Shown here: piece after piece, positions 39,501-47,083 of the stretch
How positions within the stretch are numbered: the stretch's first letter is position 1
Layout of the letters: every line of letters begins with the position of its first letter
Assembly: GCA_964552955.1 (NCBI GenBank)
Contig: CAZKIU010000006.1
Location: 45,968-109,967, forward strand
From: UBA1413 sp964552955
GTDB taxonomy: Bacteria; Bacteroidota; Bacteroidia; Bacteroidales; Prolixibacteraceae
Direction of reading: 5' to 3'
DNA: 64,000 nt
Translations under genes and position numbers: made by a program
The notes under the pieces: generated by a model
Seen by the model: only the letters and a program-made list of their open reading frames with translations
Database searches by the model: none
Told to the model about the DNA's origin: nothing

Positions 39501-41223
39501 TGACCACGATATCGGTAGCGTCAAGCGTCGACCCCGTGGGCATGGTCACATAAACCGAGAAACTGTCCTGCTCTACCTCCCTGAGCGTGTTGACACTGAT
39601 GGCCAGTACGATGAAGATGGAGATAAAGAAGACCACCAGCGCCCCGATGACCGTTGCGGCAGGATTACGCATGGCCTGCTTGAGCAGCACCACATAGACC
39701 TGAACGATCCGGTTGTTGGTGGTTACCTTCTCATAGAAGATATTGTGCGACTTCTCTCCCTTCAGCAACACATGGGCCGCCATGGGAATCAGCAGCAGCG
39801 CTACGAAGGCGGAAATCACCAGCGTCGATACAATGGAAACCCCTACGTGGTTCCCCAGGATGCGGATCATCTCCTCGGAGGAGAAGATAAAAGGCAGGAA
39901 AACGGTGATGGTGGTCAGGGTGGCTGCCACAACAGACCGCCACACCTCGGAGGTCCCCTGGATCACCGCCTTCTCCGGGGTGTAATGTTTTCCCGCCAAC
40001 CGGTAAATATTCTCCAGCACCACCACGCTGTTGTCAAGCAGCATGCCCACCGCCAGAGCCATACCTACCAGCGTCAGGCTGTTGATGGAAATACCGAAGG
40101 CATAGAAGAGGTTAAAAGCTGAAAATACCGATACAGGGATGGCCAGGGCAATGATGGCCACGATCCTGACATTCTTGAGGAAGATCCACAACACAAAAAC
40201 CGCCAGCAGCCCGCCCACTAATGCCAGGTTGATGATCTGGTCGATATTTTTCTCCATGGTCTCAGCCGAGTTCGACTGGACCACAATCTCCACCTCGCTG
40301 GAGGCCAGCTTGCGGTTGAGACGGTCAATCACCTCCAGGGTGCGATGTGACAGGTCGATGAGGTTGGCTTGCGAATCACTTACCAGAGACATGGATATGG
40401 CATCCAGACCGTTGACCCGGCTCAGGGTGGTCTCCTCTTTCACCCCGAAGTAAACCTCAGCCACATCCTTGAGCAGGATGGGCCCCTGGGCCAGCACGAT
40501 CTTCTCGATATCGGACACATCTTTGTATTCCGAGGTCACATGAACAAAGTACTGGCGGTTCGATTCGTGGAGGTAGCCGGCAAAGGTACGGTTGAGGGAG
40601 TTGGAGCTGAGGGCGGAGCGGATCTGGGAGAGGGTGATCCCGTAGGCTTCACAGGCAGCCATGTCGATGGTGATCTCAATGGAGCGTTCCTTACCTCCGA
40701 AGACATTGGCAGAAGCCACCCCATCGATGTTCTGCAGTTCATTGAGGACCTCCTGGTCGACAATGTTGCGGATGCGGTCGGTCCCTCCGCTGCCCCTGAT
40801 CTGCAACTCCATGAACTGACTGGTGAGCTGCTGAACGTCGACGCGGGCCAGGGTCACCGTGAACCCCTCGGGGAGGGTCTCCCTCACCTGGTCGATCTTC
40901 TCCTGTAACTTCAGGTAGAGATACTTGAAGTTGACATTTTTCTTGAAGCTGATCTGAATGGAGGCCTGGCGGTTATTGAGCCAGGTTTCCATATCCTCAA
41001 CCCCCTCCAGGGTACCAATGGCCCCCTCGACGGGGACCACCGCCTGGTTCTCCATGTAGTTGGGATCCACCTCCTGGCGGGAAGAGATCTGCACATAGAG
41101 CATGGGCAGGGTGGCATCGGGCATCAGTTCGACAGGCAACTGCTTGTAGGAGATGTAGCCCAAAAGGGTCATCCCCACGAACAGCATACTGATAAATATC
41201 TTTCTGTTGATGATAAACCTCAT
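36508..41223 (-). CDS. RND permease fused to extra membrane helices and an ABC ATPase domain
   Basis: One uninterrupted frame of 1571 codons encodes two transporter families. Residues 1 to about 1033 are a complete RND permease: periplasmic porter region with DQEVLNELQNIDGVASANV, TM4 motif GMLLDNSVVVLENIYRL and TM10 motif GVVVNNGIILIDFTNIL. The second TM4 aspartate and the TM10 lysine of AcrB are Asn here. Residues about 1040-1255 add roughly six helices of unknown origin. Residues about 1285-1571 form an intact ABC ATPase: Walker A GPNGAGKST (K1322), Q1363, signature YSGGM (1416-1420), Walker B ILVVDE (E1441) and H1472. An even number of added helices puts the ATPase in the cytoplasm. The ATPase part closely resembles the separate ATPase at 50479. 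Neighbours are a second RND permease (24 bp upstream) and an ABC permease downstream. Confidence 0.92.
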   Translation of the reverse strand: MRFIINRKIFISMLFVGMTLLGYISYKQLPVELMPDATLPMLYVQISSRQEVDPNYMENQAVVPVEGAIGTLEGVEDMETWLNNRQASIQISFKKNVNFKYLYLKLQEKIDQVRETLPEGFTVTLARVDVQQLTSQFMELQIRGSGGTDRIRNIVDQEVLNELQNIDGVASANVFGGKERSIEITIDMAACEAYGITLSQIRSALSSNSLNRTFAGYLHESNRQYFVHVTSEYKDVSDIEKIVLAQGPILLKDVAEVYFGVKEETTLSRVNGLDAISMSLVSDSQANLIDLSHRTLEVIDRLNRKLASSEVEIVVQSNSAETMEKNIDQIINLALVGGLLAVFVLWIFLKNVRIVAIIALAIPVSVFSAFNLFYAFGISINSLTLVGMALAVGMLLDNSVVVLENIYRLAGKHYTPEKAVIQGTSEVWRSVVAATLTTITVFLPFIFSSEEMIRILGNHVGVSIVSTLVISAFVALLLIPMAAHVLLKGEKSHNIFYEKVTTNNRIVQVYVVLLKQAMRNPAATVIGALVVFFISIFIVLAISVNTLREVEQDSFSVYVTMPTGSTLDATDIVVRELESRLPDVKEIKDYSSRIQEEEAVVTITLKEDFEKIAKREVAEIKSDVEGRVKNIRNAEISLSQPTSSQSFGGGGGMAGGMGGNFGRFMGIGSNQERIVIKGQDFNVMRGVAEDLRYFIDNLESVSSVNVSVGSNRPEIHLLFNQRLMTEYNVSLSNIAGELASFSREFSSGVTFKQGTDEYDIILKEKGVDEMEETDKTIDDLRALKISNSQGAVYDLQDIAEIVYASGMANITRINQEKQLEVTYRFASEAEDSKDLLTAYRMEIDEIVEAYNLPAGVAVQVIHEEDQYQEFYFLIAAAFILILMILASVFESLTTPFVLMFSVPLAAIGSFLALILTGNSLFNANTLTGFIILLGVVVNNGIILIDFTNILRKRGHRKSRALIEAGLSRVRPILITAITTIVAMFPLALGQSEYVGAIGAPFAITVIGGLSLSTLLTLVFIPTLYAGLENALVWMKNLNWKIKVLHLVLFLISVGYIYFRIDAFIWQLLIFLLVILLIPGLTWFIQNSLRTAETKLIGDNDPIRIQIHKLVKIYERDTRFMREWKSGLKIRERAGLSRTYTQPRDFYDLIWQVPLLGFLVWFTFFHLRNNFTMLVMAVIIYFFLFLVWQPLSGLLTNRWTATGRTLYARLKKWGFNFLLWGIPLLFLVIFHLKWDNTGMVIFTGLIFFLLLAVYTSSEYVHNKNVNIERINGRFGGLRRGYFRVVREIPVIGKRRKPFKALNGVSMEITTGMFGLLGPNGAGKSTMMRIITGIFEQSYGKIFINGLDTQQYREELQGLIGYLPQEFGTYENMSAWEFLDYQAILKGIKDVELRSQRLEYVLKAVHMYDRKDENIGSYSGGMKQRIGIAHILLNLPRILVVDEPTAGLDPRERIRFRNLLVELSRERIVIFSTHIIEDISSSCNQVAVVNKGKLKYWGVPTEMVSLGEGYVWQFSMTPAEFEQFPNKQMITNHLREGEMIKVRAIAAEQPYPGATNVRAHLEDAYLCLLRDIV

Positions 41224-41246
41224 CTGATCAACCTTTTATACTGAAG

Positions 41247-44200
41247 TTAAAAATCACTCTCTCCGTTTTCCGGGGCAGCCTTCTCGGGGTGGAGGCGGTC
41301 AAGGAGGTCATAGACACAAGGGATGACCACCAGAGTAAGCAGCGTGGAGGAGACCAGCCCACCGATGACGGCCAGGGCCATGGGCGAACGAAGCTGGGCA
41401 CTTTCGCCGAAGCCGATGGTCAGGGGAATCAGGGCCAGGATGGTGGTGGCTGTAGTCATCAGGATGGGACGCAGCCGCTGCTGGCCTGCCATGATAATGG
41501 CATTGCGCCGGTCCATACCCCCCCTGATCAACTGGTTGATCCGGTCGATCAGAATGATGGAACTGTTGACGGCAATCCCTGCCAGCATGATGATCCCGAT
41601 CACCGCCATGATGTTCATCGTCCGCCCCAGCAGGAAAAAGGTGAGAATACTGCCCACCACCGCAAAGGGGATGGTCAGCAGAACGGTGAAGGGATGAATC
41701 AACGATTCAAAAATGGAGGCCAGGACCATATAAACCAGGATGATGGAAAGCAGCAGGGCGAAGCCCAGACTGCCCATTGACTCCTGCCGTTTGGCCTCAT
41801 CACCGGTTACCTCAATGGAATATTCAGGGAGAAGAGAGATCTCCCCGGTGGCTTTTCTGATTTCCGTGGCCATATGTTCCAGGGCGACCCCCGGGTCCAT
41901 CTGGGCGGTGATCTTGCCAATGCGGTTCTGGTTGCGGCGGAAAATCTCACGCGGCGACTGCCCGTACCGGATATCGGCCACTTCGGTTAACCTGAACATC
42001 TGGCTGCCCGAGCGGATGACCATGTTGTTGATCTCAGAAAGACGGGTTTCAGGAAGCTTGATGGTGATGTCCCTCATCTCACCCCCTTGTTCTAGCTGAC
42101 CGGCACTCTTGCCCTGAAGCTGATCCTGGATTTGAGTGATTACCGTGTTCACACTCAGGTTATACATCCCCGCCTTGATGCGGTCGATGACGACCTCCAC
42201 CTCAGGGGCCCCATTCTCTATCGACGACTGGATGTTGAACAACCCAGGAATGGAGTCCATTCTGGCTTTGACCGCTATAGCGATTTCTTCAATCTGATCC
42301 AGCTCCTCGCCTTTGACCTCGACCACCACGGGCGCCTCATCGCTGCCCAGAATAGATTTCAGGGCGGTCTCCTCCTTCGAGAAGGTCACCTCCAGGTCGG
42401 GAATTCCTTCGGTCAGCCGGTCAATGGTGGCAATGACCTGGTCGGCGGTGATGGTGGCCTCCTGGCTAAGGATCACCTTCAGCTCGGCGGTGTTCTCCCC
42501 CTCAAAGACCGCGTTGGCGTCGCCCGCCAGTCCGGTCTTCGGCCCCGCATGGGAATAGACCTTGTCCAGATCACTCCCCAGGTATTCGGAAATGATGACC
42601 TCCACATTGGAGACAGTGGCTTCAGTACGTTCCAGGCGGGTCCCTTCGGCCAGCTTCAGGTTAAGGGTGAATTCACGGGCTTCCGTCTGTGGCATGAACT
42701 CTGAACCGATCAGAGGAACCAACAGAAATGAGGCTCCCGTAAGGAGCAGCGCGATGATAAGTACCGGCCACCGGGCATTCAATATTTTATCGAGAAGGCG
42801 GCCATACCATTTCATCTGCATGACTTTCTGGGTGATGGGTGCAGGCTTATTGCGGTAGAGGCGGTGATAAAGCATGGGAATGAGAAAGATGGCCGCGAAA
42901 AGCGACGAGAGCAATGAAAAGGCCACCGTCCAGGCCTGGTCCCTGAAGAGCTCCCCGGAAGCCCCATGAAGATAGACAATGGGCAGGAAGACCACGATAG
43001 TGGTCAGCGTGGAGGCCACAATGGCCCCACCGACCTGGGCCGTGCCGTTCACCGCCGCATCTTTGGTGGAGGCCCCCCCCTCGTGATGCCTGAAAATATT
43101 CTCGATCACCACAATGGCATTGTCAACCAGCATCCCGGCCCCCAGGGCCAGCCCGCCAAGGGTCATGATATTTATAGTCAGATCATTGAAATACATCAGA
43201 TTGAAGGTCGCAATGATCGAGAAGGGGATCGCCAAACTGACGATCAATGTGGTTCCCATCCGGCGGAGGAAGATAAAGAGCACCACCACGGCCAGAATAA
43301 CCCCGTAAAGGGCTGAATCCTTCACCTCGGAGATGGCATCCCTGATATAGGTACCCTGGTTGGAGACCAGTGTCAACTGGTACCCCGGCAATGCTTTGCG
43401 GATCTTCTGGAGGGCCTCGTTAATCTGGTCTACCGCCTTGACCGTATTGAAACGGGTCTCCTTATAGATCGAAAGGCCGAGGCATCTCTTGCCGTTGAGA
43501 TGGACAATATTGACCGGCTCCTTGTTGGTCATGGAGACCGTGGCCACATCCTTCAGGAAAACAGGAGCCATATTGGTGCCAGTCGCCGTGGAGGCAGCCG
43601 ATGTTCCGGAGGAGGCGGCGACCGACTTATAACCCACGATGAGGTTTTCGAAATCGGAAGGTCCCTGTAGCAGTCCCACGCCTTTGACAATGTACTGAAG
43701 TCCCATTTCAGAAATCCGGCCCCCTGAGACGCTCCGGTTGAAATTCTGGATCCGGTTGCTGACCTCATCCAGGGTGAGGTTTTGGGCTTCGAGGCGATAG
43801 AGGTCGGTTTCGATGACAATTTCACTCTCCTCTTCCCCCGAGAGTTCCACCTCGGCGACCCCTTCTAGCCTGACCAGTTCGGTGCGGATGTAGTTCTCTG
43901 CCACCTTACGGATCTCGTTCAGGTCGGTGATCTCATTATGGGAGAGGGCGACCAGCATTACCGGGGCGGTATTGGGGTCGTGCTGGGTAATCTTCAGCTC
44001 GTCAATCTCCAAGTTCTGGGAGAAGGTGTTCAGGGCTTTCTGCAGGTCGAGGAAGGCCTCGTCCATATCCTTGTCCCAGGCATACTCCACGGTGATCTGG
44101 GAGGTGCCTACCTTGGTCACCGAGGTCACCTGCACCACATCAGACTGGCGGATAGCCAGGGCTTCGATATTCTCTACGAATTGCTTCTCCATCTCCTCGG

Positions 44201-44369
44201 GGGGGCGCTCCCCGGAGGTGATCTCCACAAAGATCCTCGGCGACCGCAGATCGGGGAACAAGTCCATGCCCAGTTTGTCGAAGGATATATACCCCAGCAA
44301 TAAAACTGCCAGCACGATCATCAGAATGGTGACCGGATAATTGACTGAAAACAGGGTTAGTTTTTTCAC
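41247..44369 (-). CDS. RND efflux permease, partner of the RND-ABC fusion
   Basis: The 1040-residue protein is a standard-length RND permease with 12 helices and two periplasmic porter loops. Its relay motifs are GMLVDNAIVVIENIFRH in TM4 and GIAVNSSIILIDRINQL in TM10, again with Asn in place of the second aspartate and no AcrB-type lysine. It is clearly different in sequence from the RND part of the fusion 24 bp downstream, so the pair could form a mixed trimer like MdtB-MdtC. The GTG at 44369 (VKKLTLFSVNYPVTILM) is chosen as start because family members begin just before the first helix; a longer frame begins at 44432. The adaptor gene precedes it by 122 bp. Confidence 0.92.
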   Translation of the reverse strand: MKKLTLFSVNYPVTILMIVLAVLLLGYISFDKLGMDLFPDLRSPRIFVEITSGERPPEEMEKQFVENIEALAIRQSDVVQVTSVTKVGTSQITVEYAWDKDMDEAFLDLQKALNTFSQNLEIDELKITQHDPNTAPVMLVALSHNEITDLNEIRKVAENYIRTELVRLEGVAEVELSGEEESEIVIETDLYRLEAQNLTLDEVSNRIQNFNRSVSGGRISEMGLQYIVKGVGLLQGPSDFENLIVGYKSVAASSGTSAASTATGTNMAPVFLKDVATVSMTNKEPVNIVHLNGKRCLGLSIYKETRFNTVKAVDQINEALQKIRKALPGYQLTLVSNQGTYIRDAISEVKDSALYGVILAVVVLFIFLRRMGTTLIVSLAIPFSIIATFNLMYFNDLTINIMTLGGLALGAGMLVDNAIVVIENIFRHHEGGASTKDAAVNGTAQVGGAIVASTLTTIVVFLPIVYLHGASGELFRDQAWTVAFSLLSSLFAAIFLIPMLYHRLYRNKPAPITQKVMQMKWYGRLLDKILNARWPVLIIALLLTGASFLLVPLIGSEFMPQTEAREFTLNLKLAEGTRLERTEATVSNVEVIISEYLGSDLDKVYSHAGPKTGLAGDANAVFEGENTAELKVILSQEATITADQVIATIDRLTEGIPDLEVTFSKEETALKSILGSDEAPVVVEVKGEELDQIEEIAIAVKARMDSIPGLFNIQSSIENGAPEVEVVIDRIKAGMYNLSVNTVITQIQDQLQGKSAGQLEQGGEMRDITIKLPETRLSEINNMVIRSGSQMFRLTEVADIRYGQSPREIFRRNQNRIGKITAQMDPGVALEHMATEIRKATGEISLLPEYSIEVTGDEAKRQESMGSLGFALLLSIILVYMVLASIFESLIHPFTVLLTIPFAVVGSILTFFLLGRTMNIMAVIGIIMLAGIAVNSSIILIDRINQLIRGGMDRRNAIIMAGQQRLRPILMTTATTILALIPLTIGFGESAQLRSPMALAVIGGLVSSTLLTLVVIPCVYDLLDRLHPEKAAPENGESDF

Positions 44370-44491
44370 GGTTGTCTCTTTAATGGTTGAAATGTGCCGG
44401 CGGTACCCGACAAGCGGCTTATCGGCAGGCAAATATGGGGTTATGGCCCGGAAGAAATCTTATCTCACGGGCCACAGCCTCCACCCGGAAT

Positions 44492-45547
44492 TTACTTGAT
44501 GACTTTTACCTTGGAGTCGTTGCGCAGGGTTTCATACCCCTTGATGACCAGTCGCTCATTCTCCTTGAGGCCAGCAATCACTTCGGCATAATCCTGGTTT
44601 TCGATGCCCAGGGTGATCCGCCGTTCGCGGGCCGTACTCTGGTCGACCACAAAGACCACCTTACCGCGGTTACTCGACATGATGATGCTCTTGGGAATGA
44701 CAATGGCACTGTCGCGGCGGGCCACCACGATATCACCTTTAACGAACATCCCCGGGCGGAGTTTCAGATCAGGATTCTCGATAAGCAGTTTCCCCTTGAA
44801 GGTGCGGGTTTCGGTGCTCACCGCCGGCGAAAGTTCCGAGACTACCCCCTTGAGGGTATCTTCGGCAATGGTATAGTTGGTGACGATCACCTCCTGGCCG
44901 GTCTGCACCTCCGAGATGCTCTTCTCCGGCAGGTTGATATCGAGGTACATCTTCTCATAATTCATCAGCGTGACCATGGCCTGCCCGGAGGTGATACGGG
45001 TGCCTTGTGTGAAGTAAGGCAGGTCGACAATCACCCCGCCAAAGGGCGCGACGATGCTCATCTTGGAAAGGCGCACCTGGGCATTTTCAAAGTCGTAGCG
45101 GGCATTGGTGGCCGATACCTCCGAATTACGGAGTTCACGTAGGGTCACCCCCCCCTTCTCATACAAGGACTTCTGTTTTTCATACTCCTGCGAGGAGATC
45201 TCCAGATTGAGTTTCTTGGCATCCAGGGCTATGTTGTTGACATACTCCTCATCCTCAAAACGGATGATGACCTGCCCCGCCCTGACACGGTCGCCCAGCT
45301 TGAAGGCCCTGCCCGTAGCCGGGTTATTCAGCAACCGGTAATTGCCGGCCATCTCACTGCTCAGGGTCACCTCCTGCATCGCCTTGGCGGTCCCGGTGGT
45401 GTTGATATACATCTCTATGGGCTGCTTCCTGATATCTTCTACCGATACCGGGATGGCCAGTTCGGTCGTCTCAGACTGCTGGCGGTTGTTGCAGGCAAAA
45501 AGGGCCACCAGAGCGGCCAAAGCCAGAAAATGGGTTATCTTCTTCAT
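44492..45547 (-). CDS. Lipoprotein periplasmic adaptor of the hybrid system (AcrA/MdtA-like)
   Basis: The 351-residue membrane-fusion protein begins MKKITHFLALAALVALFAC with a lipobox (LFAC, lipidated Cys19), so it is anchored in the inner membrane by lipid. It has the two lipoyl half-motifs (TLSSEMAGNYRLL and MSIVAPFGGVIVDLPYFTQG) and a hairpin with LNLEISSQEYEKQKSLYEKG. Beta-barrel and membrane-proximal domains (GVVSELSPAVSTETRTF, LKLRPGMFVKGDIVVARR) follow. It sits between the TolC-type gene (15 bp) and the RND permease genes. ABC exporters of the MacAB type also use such adaptors, so it could serve either engine. Confidence 0.93.
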   Translation of the reverse strand: MKKITHFLALAALVALFACNNRQQSETTELAIPVSVEDIRKQPIEMYINTTGTAKAMQEVTLSSEMAGNYRLLNNPATGRAFKLGDRVRAGQVIIRFEDEEYVNNIALDAKKLNLEISSQEYEKQKSLYEKGGVTLRELRNSEVSATNARYDFENAQVRLSKMSIVAPFGGVIVDLPYFTQGTRITSGQAMVTLMNYEKMYLDINLPEKSISEVQTGQEVIVTNYTIAEDTLKGVVSELSPAVSTETRTFKGKLLIENPDLKLRPGMFVKGDIVVARRDSAIVIPKSIIMSSNRGKVVFVVDQSTARERRITLGIENQDYAEVIAGLKENERLVIKGYETLRNDSKVKVIK

Positions 45548-45562
45548 GTTGTGCTGATTTTC

Positions 45563-47062
45563 TTATTTGTCGGTCTTGTATAATTCTGTGGGAATAACGG
45601 GCTGATCCTTTTCAAAATCGTAAAGCGACTGAATCTTCAGGTTCAGAAGCTCAATCTTGTAATTGATCAGGGCCTGGGCATAATTGATCTTCTGGTTGGA
45701 GAGCTGGGTCTGGTATAGATTGAGGTCCATCCCGGTCAGGTCTCCGTTCTCATACCTCTCCAGGTTGATCTCGTAGGTGAGCTGGGCATTCCGTTCATTC
45801 TGCCGGGCAATCTCGATCTGGTTGACCTGGTTCTGCAGATTCCGGTATGCTTCGCGGATATCAATGATGATCTGCTTTTTCTGTTCGTCCAGGTTGAGTT
45901 CCTGGCTTTTCATGGATGCTTCCTGTGCCCTGATGCGGGCCTTCCTTTCGCCCCAGTCAAAAATGGGAATGTTAAAGGAAATCTGCGCCTGGGGATTTCT
46001 GGTGGTCTGATCAAAGATATCCATGAGCTTCTCATTATCCCCGATCACCCCGAAAGCCAGATTCATGGTTCCGTTGAATTCATTCATAGCCTTGGTCCGA
46101 ATCATCTCGAACTGACTGGTTTCCAGGTCTATTTCCCGTTGGCGGAGTTCCATGCGGCTTCTAAGACCGTTATCGATGGCCATCTGAAGGTCGACTTTTA
46201 CGGGTTCTGCCTCGACATCGGTCATCACCAGGATATCCTCGAAAAGATCCATACCCAGGTACATCTTCAGCTGGTCTTTGGCATTCTCAAAGGATACTTG
46301 CCGGTTCTGTACCGTCGAATTGGACTGCGAAAGGTTGAGTTCGGCCTGATAGAGCTCCTCACGGGCCGCCAATCCGGCATCCACCTTGTTCTTGATGATT
46401 TCGAAACTCTTTTGGGTATTGGTCAGCTCCTCGCGGGCAATGGCCAGGTTCATCTGAGCCATATAGACGCTGTAAAAATACTGGGTCACCATCCGCTCAT
46501 TATTCAGGCGCTGCATGGCATAGCTGATGTTGGCATTTTCATAGCTCAGCTCGAGTTCCCTGAGCTGAAGCTTAAGCCGGTTGTATGTGAACAACGGCTG
46601 ACTCAGATTAAGGTAGAGGTTATTGGTAAACCGTTTATTAACCTCATCGTCCAAGCCCGACCTGATCACCTTACTGCTTTGCCATCCGAAACGGTTAATC
46701 AGGGAGATGGTTCCGTCGGTGGCCAGGATGGGTTGCTCAATCCGAAAAGATCCATTGGAATTGAACGTCTCATTGGTATACCACTTGGAATTAAAGGTAT
46801 CAAACCGGCGGGTATTGCTGTAATCCACGGGATTTACGCTGAGGCTGAATTTCGACTTCAGGGCGGCCCGTTGCGCCTCCAGGTTGTTCTGGTACCGCTC
46901 CAGGTTGAGCAGCGACTGCTGGATGCTCGGGCTGTTCGTACCGGCGATATCCAGGGCGCGGTCGAGCGTCAGCGACTGCTGGGCCATCAGGGGCAGAACG
47001 GGGAAAAGGAGCATGACCAGCCACCCCGATCCTTTGACAATCATTTCTTTAACACACTTCAT
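45563..47062 (-). CDS. TolC-family outer membrane channel of the hybrid system
   Basis: The 499-residue protein has a signal peptide (hydrophobic stretch WLVMLLFPVLPLMA followed by QQS) and the OEP double-repeat helical structure: LTLDRALDIAGTNSPSIQQS, FTNNLYLNLSQPLFTYNRL, IKNKVDAGLAAREELYQAEL. In the second half, QAQISFNIPIFDWGERKARI, and then YEINLERYENGDLTGMDLN. It is longer than the TolC protein at 26354 and clearly distinct. The gene overlaps none of its neighbours but is only 15-21 bp from each. Confidence 0.93.
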   Translation of the reverse strand: MKCVKEMIVKGSGWLVMLLFPVLPLMAQQSLTLDRALDIAGTNSPSIQQSLLNLERYQNNLEAQRAALKSKFSLSVNPVDYSNTRRFDTFNSKWYTNETFNSNGSFRIEQPILATDGTISLINRFGWQSSKVIRSGLDDEVNKRFTNNLYLNLSQPLFTYNRLKLQLRELELSYENANISYAMQRLNNERMVTQYFYSVYMAQMNLAIAREELTNTQKSFEIIKNKVDAGLAAREELYQAELNLSQSNSTVQNRQVSFENAKDQLKMYLGMDLFEDILVMTDVEAEPVKVDLQMAIDNGLRSRMELRQREIDLETSQFEMIRTKAMNEFNGTMNLAFGVIGDNEKLMDIFDQTTRNPQAQISFNIPIFDWGERKARIRAQEASMKSQELNLDEQKKQIIIDIREAYRNLQNQVNQIEIARQNERNAQLTYEINLERYENGDLTGMDLNLYQTQLSNQKINYAQALINYKIELLNLKIQSLYDFEKDQPVIPTELYKTDK

Positions 47063-47083
47063 ACGATGCTATTTTTTTATAGA

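Noticed and set aside
36508..41223. RND and ABC parts being two genes merged by a lost stop or frameshift
   Set aside because: The reading frame, codon use and membrane-helix pattern continue smoothly across the linker of more than 200 residues; no internal start with a promoter is evident. Assembly error remains testable and is listed under findings.
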